The position numbers and the translations under genes are program-made. DNA of 64,000 nucleotides from JBGAPH01 sp046349955 (GTDB taxonomy: Bacteria; Planctomycetota; Planctomycetia; Pirellulales; JBGAPH01). Shown here piece after piece: positions 59,111-64,000 of the stretch. Location: the NCBI GenBank assembly GCA_046349955.1, contig JAXMBI010000004.1, positions 186,001 through 250,000 of the forward strand. The letters run 5' to 3'. The notes beneath the pieces were generated by a model. It was not told the origin of the DNA. It saw nothing but the letters and a program-made list of their open reading frames with translations, and ran no database searches. How positions within the stretch are numbered: the stretch's first letter is position 1; every line of letters begins with the position of its first letter.

Positions 59111-60080
59111 CTCGCTGGCCGTCGCCTGCGGCGTCGGGCGGCGGACGATCTTCCGCGATCTGCAAACGCTGCGGTCGGCGGGAGTGCCGCTCGCATACGA
59201 CGAAGACTTCGAGCGCTATTCGATCCCCGGGCAATACTATCTGCCCCCCACGAACTTTACGGCCGACGAAGCGTTGGCCGTGCTCGTGCTCTGCTCGCAG
59301 CTCGGCGATCATCGGCAGTTGCCCTTCTACGCCGCGGCCGTACGGGCGGCGCAAAAACTCGAAAGCAGTTTGCCGACGCGCCTGCGCGACCAGGTGCGGG
59401 CGACGATTCGCGGCATCGAGATCAAGTTCCCGCCCGCCAGCCCGCTCTCCGGCAGCCAGCCCAACTACGAGCAGCTCGTGGCGGCGCTGGCCGCGCGGCG
59501 GAGCGTGCGGATCGGCTACGACAGTTTGACCGAATGGACGCAGATCAGCACCAAGCTCAGTCCGTATCGCCTACTCTATAGCCGGCATAGTTGGTATGTG
59601 ATTGGCCGCTCGTCGCTCCACCGGTCGACGCGCACGTTCCACGTCGGCCGCATCGTGCAGCTCGACCCGCTCGACGACCGCTACGAAATCCCGCACGGCT
59701 TTTCGCTCGAACGCTATCTGGGCAACGCCTGGCACCTGATCCCCGAATCGGGCGCTGACCACGAAGTCCGCGTGCGGTTCCGCAAAATGGTGGCCCAAAA
59801 TGTGGCGGAGGTCCTCTGGCACCGCACGCAGCGCTGCCAAATCCTGCCCGACGGCTCGCTCGACTATCAGGTGACCGTTTCGGGACTGGGTGAGATATCG
59901 TGGTGGATTCTCGGGTATGGAGACCAGGCCGAAGTGCTGGCCCCCGCGCGGTTGCGGGAGATGGTGGCCGAGCGCGTGGGACGGATGGGCCAAATCTATA
60001 CGGCCACGCCCGAGACCAACGGGGCGCTGCCGGCCCCGCGGCGACGGAGTGCGCAGCCGGGAAGCCCGCGGGTTGGATAA
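59037..60080 (+). CDS. WYL-domain transcriptional regulator, HTH-11 type
   Basis: A 347-residue regulator. The N-terminal HTH (VTRLLEVIGLLQQSRGHNVNSLAVACGVGRRTIFRDLQTLRSAGVPL, residues ~5-52) is HTH-11/DeoR-like. The WYL domain is about residues 140-245, beginning VRIGYDSLTEW and continuing YRLLYSRHSWYVIGRS, where Trp-Tyr-x-Ile (WYVIG) stands in place of the canonical W-Y-L triad, followed by LGNAWHLI. WYL regulators sense small ligands, often nucleotides or ssDNA, and some control phage defence. It begins at an ATG at 59037 inside the 3' end of the TolC-family gene (74-base overlap), which suggests coupled expression. The ligand is unknown. Confidence 0.88.
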   Translation: MNASRVTRLLEVIGLLQQSRGHNVNSLAVACGVGRRTIFRDLQTLRSAGVPLAYDEDFERYSIPGQYYLPPTNFTADEALAVLVLCSQLGDHRQLPFYAAAVRAAQKLESSLPTRLRDQVRATIRGIEIKFPPASPLSGSQPNYEQLVAALAARRSVRIGYDSLTEWTQISTKLSPYRLLYSRHSWYVIGRSSLHRSTRTFHVGRIVQLDPLDDRYEIPHGFSLERYLGNAWHLIPESGADHEVRVRFRKMVAQNVAEVLWHRTQRCQILPDGSLDYQVTVSGLGEISWWILGYGDQAEVLAPARLREMVAERVGRMGQIYTATPETNGALPAPRRRSAQPGSPRVG

Positions 60081-60109
60081 CGGCGTGCAACTGCGGCAGC
60101 GTTTGCGTT

Positions 60110-60826
60110 TCACTCCCCCGCCAGCAACTCCGCCAGGTGCAGCACTTTGATCGGTTTGCCGAGCCGTCGCAGGCGGCCGCCGAGGTTCATGAGGCAGCCG
60201 GTGTCGGTGGAGACCACCGTGTCGGCGCCGCAGGCGTCGAGGCAGCGGACTTTGTCGTCGACGATTGCCGTGGAGATGTTGGGATAACGCACGGCGAACG
60301 AGCCGCCGAACCCGCAGCATTGATCCTGGCGGGCGAGCGGCACGACCGTGAGCCCGGCGACGTGCGCAAGCAGCGTGTCGACCTCGCTCTGCTGGCCGAG
60401 CATCCGCAAGTGGCAGGCTGCGTGATAGGCCACCTGCCCTTCGTAGCGCGCCCCCACGTCGGTCACGCCGAGCCGGTTGACCAGCAGATCGCTGAGCTCA
60501 TACGTGCGCTCGGCTAACTCGCGGGCCTTCGGACCCCACACCGGATCAGCGGCGAGCAACTCGGGGTACTCGACCTTGACCATCGCCGCGCAGGAGCCGG
60601 AGGGCGTGACCACCGGATCGGGGGCGGAGAAGGCCGCGATCGTGTGCTTGGCCTGCTCGCGAGCCAAGTCGGCGAAGCCGCTGTTGTAGAGGGGCTGCCC
60701 GCAGCAGGTCTGCGCCTCGGGAAAGGTCACCTCGTGCCCCAGCCGCCGCAACAACCGCACCGTCGCCTGCCCCACGCCGGGCCGGAGAACATCGGCCAGG
60801 CAGGTGATCATGAGTTGGAAGGTCAT
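60110..60826 (-). CDS. LutA-like CCG-domain iron-sulfur protein (stand-alone)
   Basis: A 238-residue protein with two CCG motifs: QTCCGQPLYNSG (residues ~40-51) and DQCCGFGGSFAV (near residues 170-181), plus the conserved His-containing YHAACHLRML. It is a paralogue of lutA at 28858-29616, of similar length, and both open with a hydrophobic strand then DVLRPGVG/DQFYPDVG. Unlike lutA it has no LutB or LutC gene beside it. It could serve another LUD-domain protein elsewhere or a glycolate-oxidase-type complex; that is inference. Confidence 0.87.
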   Translation of the reverse strand: MTFQLMITCLADVLRPGVGQATVRLLRRLGHEVTFPEAQTCCGQPLYNSGFADLAREQAKHTIAAFSAPDPVVTPSGSCAAMVKVEYPELLAADPVWGPKARELAERTYELSDLLVNRLGVTDVGARYEGQVAYHAACHLRMLGQQSEVDTLLAHVAGLTVVPLARQDQCCGFGGSFAVRYPNISTAIVDDKVRCLDACGADTVVSTDTGCLMNLGGRLRRLGKPIKVLHLAELLAGE

Positions 60827-60835
60827 GGGCAGGAG

Positions 60836-61052
60836 CCCCGGAGGGGCGGCAAGATGTTAGCCCAGGGCAAGCGACAGCGCGGCCCTGGGTCATGGAGACT
60901 CGACCCGATTAAAGCCCCGGAGGGGCGAAAGAAACGACATCGTGAGCATAGGAGGTTCTGTCGCCCCTGCCGGGGCTCACGATCGGTCTCCTAAAGGGTA
61001 CCCAGGGCTGCGCTTGCCCTAGGCTAATGTCTTTCGCCCCTTCGGGGCTGTC
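60836..61052. repeat. long imperfect inverted repeat (AGCCCCGGAGGGGCG family)
   Basis: agccccggaggggcgaaag (near 60930) and ctttcgccccttcggggct (near 61031-61049) are inverted copies, and a second pair (agcccagggcaagcg near 60858 and cgcttgccctaggct near 61011) is also inverted. The element covers the gap between the LutA-like gene and the 3' end of purL. Confidence 0.65.
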
Positions 61053-61055
61053 TTC

Positions 61056-64000
61056 TTACCACCGCAGCGGCGACTGCCAGGCTTCCTTGAGTTCGGCGAG
61101 GCCGGCGTCGATGCGGGGCTCGCCGTTCGTGCCAAGGATCACCAGGCGCGGCGAATCCGGGGGGTTTGCCCCCCGTGACTCACGGGGGGCTAAGGGGGCC
61201 GTCACCGCGCCGACTTGGGCATGCGGCAAGTCGCCCATGATCACCTTGAATCTCTCGGCGGCGTCCGCCGGCACTTCGCAGAGGAACCGCGTGTTCGACT
61301 CGGAGAAGAGGAGCGCCGTGTCGAGCTCTTCAGGCGCGAGGCCGCTCACTTCGTGCGGCACCTTGCCCAACTCGAGCCGCGCGCCCAGGCCGCCGGCGAA
61401 AGCCATCTCCGCCGCCGCTACCGCCAGGCCGCCTTCGCTCAAATCGTGGCAAGCGCGCACCAAGCCGGCGTCGATCGCCGTATGAACGGCGAGGAACGTG
61501 CAGCGAGCCCGCTCGGCATCGACCGTGGGCGCCTGTCCGCCTGACCAACCTTCGACGAGACCCAGATGCGAACCGCCCAGTTCGTTTTTGGTAAGCCCGA
61601 CCAAGAACAGCAGGTTGCCGGCCTTCTTCAGATCCATGGTCACGCAGCGAGAGACATCGGCCACTTGCCCCAGCGCGCTGATCAGCAGCGTCGGCGGAAT
61701 CGCGATCGAGACCGTGCGGCCGTCGGCGTCGGGGTAGCGGAACTCGTTGTTCAGGCTGTCCTTGCCGGAAATGAACGGCGTGCCGAGCGCGATCGCCAGG
61801 TCGTAGCAGGCGAGCGCCGCGCGGACCAGCGAGCCCAGCGTTTCCGGCCGCGAGCAATCGCCCCAGCAGAAGTTGTCGAGAATGGCGATCTTGCGCGGAT
61901 CAGCCCCCACCGCCACGCAGTTCCGCACCGCCTCGTCGATGGCGCTCGTGGCCATGTGGTAGGTGTCGTAGTCGCCATAGTGCGGGTTCATGCCGCAAGA
62001 AACGACGAGCCCGCGCCGCGAACCCAGCAGCGGCCGCACCACGGCGGCGTCGCCGGGGCCGTCGTTCGTCGCGCCGACCAGCGGCTTGATCACGCTGCCG
62101 CCTTGCACCTCGTGATCGTACTGCCGAATCACCCACTCCTTGCTCGCCACGTTGAGCGAACCGAGGATGCGGAGCAGCACGCTCGTAGGGTGTGTCAAAC
62201 GAAGTGCAGACGCACCATCGGTTGCGTGGCCCTTGCCGGTCGCGCCCGCACCCACGCTTGGTGCGTCCGCGCTTTGCTTGACGCACCCTACATACGTCGC
62301 TTGGCGGACGATCGGCGGGCGGCCTTCGTGCAGGAACTCCATGCTCAGGTCGGCGACCTGGCGGCCTTGATACTCGAGCTTCAAGCGGCCGGTAGGCTCG
62401 AACACGCCGATGGCGGTCGCCTCCACCCCTTCCGACGCACACAGCGCGTGGAACTCGGGCCACTTGCCCTCAGGCACGGCGAGCACCATGCGCTCTTGGG
62501 CCTCGGAAATCCACAGCTCGGTGTAGCTCAGGCCGGCGTACTTGCTTGGCGCTTTTTCGAGCTGCACCACCGCGCCGATCTCCTCGCCCATTTCGCCCAC
62601 CGCGCTCGAGAGGCCGCCCGCCCCGCAGTCGGTGATGGCGTTGTACAGGCCCTTGTCGCGGGCGGCCAGGATCACGTCGACCACCATCTTCTCGGTGATC
62701 GCGTTGCCGATTTGCACCGCGCCGCCTGAAAGGTCTTCGCTTTCGCTGGTGAGTTCGGCCGAGCTGAAGGTTGCGCCGTGGATGCCGTCGCGCCCGGTGC
62801 GGCCGCCGACGACCACGATCAGGTCGCCCGGCTTCGGCGCCTTGAACGACTTGTCGCGGGGAATGATGCCGACGTTGCCGGCGTAGACGAGCGGGTTGCC
62901 CAGGTAGCGCTCGTCGAAGTAGAGCGCGCCGTTGACCGTGGGAATGCCCATCCGGTTGCCGTAGTCGCGGACGCCGGAGACGACGCCCTTCATCACGCGC
63001 CGCGGATGCAGCACGCCGGGCGGCAGCGATTCGGGCGGCGTATCAGGCGGAGCGAAGCAGAAGACGTTCGTGTTGCACACCGGCTTCGCGCCCATGCCGG
63101 TGCCAAGTGGATCGCGGATCACGCCTCCCAGCCCGGTGTTGGCGCCGCCGTAAGGCTCGAGGGCCGAGGGATGGTTGTGGGTCTCGACCTTGAAGACGAC
63201 GTTGTACTCGTCGTCGAAGCGGATGATGCCGGCGTTGTCTTTGAACACGCTCACGCACCAATCGTCGGTCCCTAGCCCACGGCGGATCTCCTGCGTGGCG
63301 GCGAAGATCGTTTCCTTGAGCATGTTCTCGAATCGCCGCTCCTGGCCGTCGGGCCCGCGATAGGCGATTCGGCCCGCCAGCGTCTTGTGGCTGCAGTGCT
63401 CGCTCCAGGTTTGCGCCACCGTTTCGAGCTCAACATCGGTCGGCTCGCGCCCCAGGCCGCGGAAGTGCGCCTGGATCGTCTGCATCTCCTCAAGGCTCAG
63501 GTAGAGCTGCCCCTGCTTGCTGAGCCGCATCAGCCCATCGTCGTCGAGCGATCCGAGCGGCACATGCATCAGCTCGAAGCGATAGTCGCCGCCGACCGCC
63601 AGGCGATCGAACGGCAGCGGCCCCACGATCGCCTGCTCGATGGCGTCGTTGGCCAGGAGCTTCGAGCAGAGTTGCTTGAGCTGCGCCGGGGGCAACTCGG
63701 AGAGCCAGTATTTGCGAAGCGTGCGCACAGTCTGCGCCGGCACGCCCAACTCGGCAAGCGCGGCCTGCGCGCTCTGAGCCACTGGGTCCATCACGCCGGG
63801 CTTCGGCAGCACGTGAACGAGCTGCGGGCGGCCGTTGGGGGGCGCGGTGAGCGCGGCGTCGCCGACTTTGGCAACCACCGCTCGCTCGACGACGCCGTCG
63901 ACGAGCAATGCCCGCGCGGCGAGTTCGACCTGCTCGCGCTCGAGCGGTCCTTCGAGCAGATAGCCATGGGCCACGGCCACCGAAATCGGCCCGGCGAGCC
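61056..64000 (-). CDS. purL: phosphoribosylformylglycinamidine synthase, N-terminus beyond window
   Basis: PurL makes FGAM from FGAR, glutamine/ammonia and ATP in purine synthesis. The 3' end at 61056 is complete; the frame runs to the right edge. An in-frame GTG lies at 63980 but the upstream residues read LAGPISVAVAHGYLLEG, the usual PurL N-terminal strand, so ~30 residues are missing. Motifs: VFKVETHNHPSALEPYGGANTGLGGVIRDPLG (ATP/FGAR region, parts only), CGAGGLSSAVGEMGEEIGAV, IRQYDHEVQGGSVIKPLVG and HDLSEGGLAVAAAEM. Two unusual stretches are read through in frame: a palindromic repeat at 62185-62291 (VGCVKQSADAPS to LRLTHPT) and another at 61151-61197 (APRESRGANPP). Both are in linkers. 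The small partner subunits PurQ and PurS are not seen. Confidence 0.94.
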   Translation of the reverse strand, partial: LAGPISVAVAHGYLLEGPLEREQVELAARALLVDGVVERAVVAKVGDAALTAPPNGRPQLVHVLPKPGVMDPVAQSAQAALAELGVPAQTVRTLRKYWLSELPPAQLKQLCSKLLANDAIEQAIVGPLPFDRLAVGGDYRFELMHVPLGSLDDDGLMRLSKQGQLYLSLEEMQTIQAHFRGLGREPTDVELETVAQTWSEHCSHKTLAGRIAYRGPDGQERRFENMLKETIFAATQEIRRGLGTDDWCVSVFKDNAGIIRFDDEYNVVFKVETHNHPSALEPYGGANTGLGGVIRDPLGTGMGAKPVCNTNVFCFAPPDTPPESLPPGVLHPRRVMKGVVSGVRDYGNRMGIPTVNGALYFDERYLGNPLVYAGNVGIIPRDKSFKAPKPGDLIVVVGGRTGRDGIHGATFSSAELTSESEDLSGGAVQIGNAITEKMVVDVILAARDKGLYNAITDCGAGGLSSAVGEMGEEIGAVVQLEKAPSKYAGLSYTELWISEAQERMVLAVPEGKWPEFHALCASEGVEATAIGVFEPTGRLKLEYQGRQVADLSMEFLHEGRPPIVRQATYVGCVKQSADAPSVGAGATGKGHATDGASALRLTHPTSVLLRILGSLNVASKEWVIRQYDHEVQGGSVIKPLVGATNDGPGDAAVVRPLLGSRRGLVVSCGMNPHYGDYDTYHMATSAIDEAVRNCVAVGADPRKIAILDNFCWGDCSRPETLGSLVRAALACYDLAIALGTPFISGKDSLNNEFRYPDADGRTVSIAIPPTLLISALGQVADVSRCVTMDLKKAGNLLFLVGLTKNELGGSHLGLVEGWSGGQAPTVDAERARCTFLAVHTAIDAGLVRACHDLSEGGLAVAAAEMAFAGGLGARLELGKVPHEVSGLAPEELDTALLFSESNTRFLCEVPADAAERFKVIMGDLPHAQVGAVTAPLAPRESRGANPPDSPRLVILGTNGEPRIDAGLAELKEAWQSPLRW
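61151..61197. repeat. palindromic repeat inside purL (CCCCCCGTGAGTCACGGGGGG core)
   Basis: The plus strand has gccccccgtgactcacggggggc with 9-bp arms around a short centre, flanked by gtttgc and taaggg. It is read in frame in purL as a Pro/Arg/Gly/Ala-rich linker (PLAPRESRGANPPDSP) close to the C-terminus. Confidence 0.7.
62185..62291. repeat. 107-base palindromic repeat inside purL
   Basis: The left arm gtagggtgtgtcaaacgaag (62185-62204) and the right arm tgcttgacgcaccctac (ending 62291) are near reverse complements, with further pairing of gcagacgcacc and ggtgcgtccgc. It is read in frame as about 36 residues between QATY and SVLLRILGSLN. Confidence 0.8.

Noticed and set aside
1..64000. tRNA and rRNA genes
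   Set aside because: No T-arm-like GGTTCGAATCC word with a matching acceptor stem or rRNA-like block was found by reading; a tRNAscan run could still find one.

Overview
The window is high-GC bacterial DNA that looks like a planctomycete, most likely a Pirellulales-type organism. The signs are a DUF1559 prepilin-like secretome protein, a BBP7-type outer-membrane barrel, a PSCyt1-WD40 plus DUF1549/DUF1553 gene pair, a YncE/phosphatase fusion, PQQ-type propellers, a CotH kinase with a VTC-domain and DUF4956 partner, and many small palindromic intergenic repeats. Genes lie on both strands in short operons. No rRNA, tRNA, CRISPR array or prophage was recognised.

Layout. 1-5 kb: a TPR protein cut by the left edge, a small zinc-ribbon protein, dapB, a small planctomycete protein, and a DUF1559 prepilin-like protein with its lipoprotein partner. 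5-11.3 kb: a FadL-type barrel, then a probable export operon (Pro-rich lipoprotein, two paralogous Wza-like lipoproteins, a small membrane protein). 11.6-16.6 kb: csrA with a repeat tail, tpx, a YncE/phosphatase fusion and an isolated flagellin-like gene. 16.7-20.5 kb: an operon apt - DUF433 - DUF5615 - secreted protein. Its last gene is split by a low-GC element of about 1.5 kb that carries an IS607-like serine recombinase. Joining the two halves at a 7-bp direct repeat restores a 330-codon frame. 20.6-31 kb: glycoside hydrolase, thioesterase, BBP7 barrel, FHA protein, ispH, lutABC and a radical SAM enzyme. 31.5-39.4 kb: msrB, the DUF1549/DUF1553 and PSCyt1-WD40 pair, a ComEA-like protein, a Gfo/Idh/MocA oxidoreductase and a tandem palindromic repeat array. 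39.4-46.1 kb: copA, a Cys-rich small protein, and the VTC - DUF4956 - CotH cluster. 46.2-56 kb: PQQ-type propeller, rRNA methyltransferase, PEP-hydrolase-family protein, ribE, pssA, psd and treY. 56-64 kb: a structured intergenic region with a minus-strand terminator that may be an ncRNA gene, a TolC-family lipoprotein overlapping a WYL regulator, a stand-alone LutA-like protein, and purL running off the right edge with two palindromic repeats read in frame.

Functional links that can be supported: pssA and psd are consecutive steps to phosphatidylethanolamine. lutABC is a lactate-utilisation iron-sulfur complex. The 6.5-11.3 kb genes look like an envelope polysaccharide export module without a visible kinase or ligase. 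The PSCyt1-WD40 and DUF1549/1553 genes form the usual planctomycete pair of unknown chemistry. The most notable observations are the element insertion with exact gene reconstruction, the in-frame repeats in purL, the structured RNA candidate upstream of treY, and the collagen-like CotH protein in its conserved cluster.
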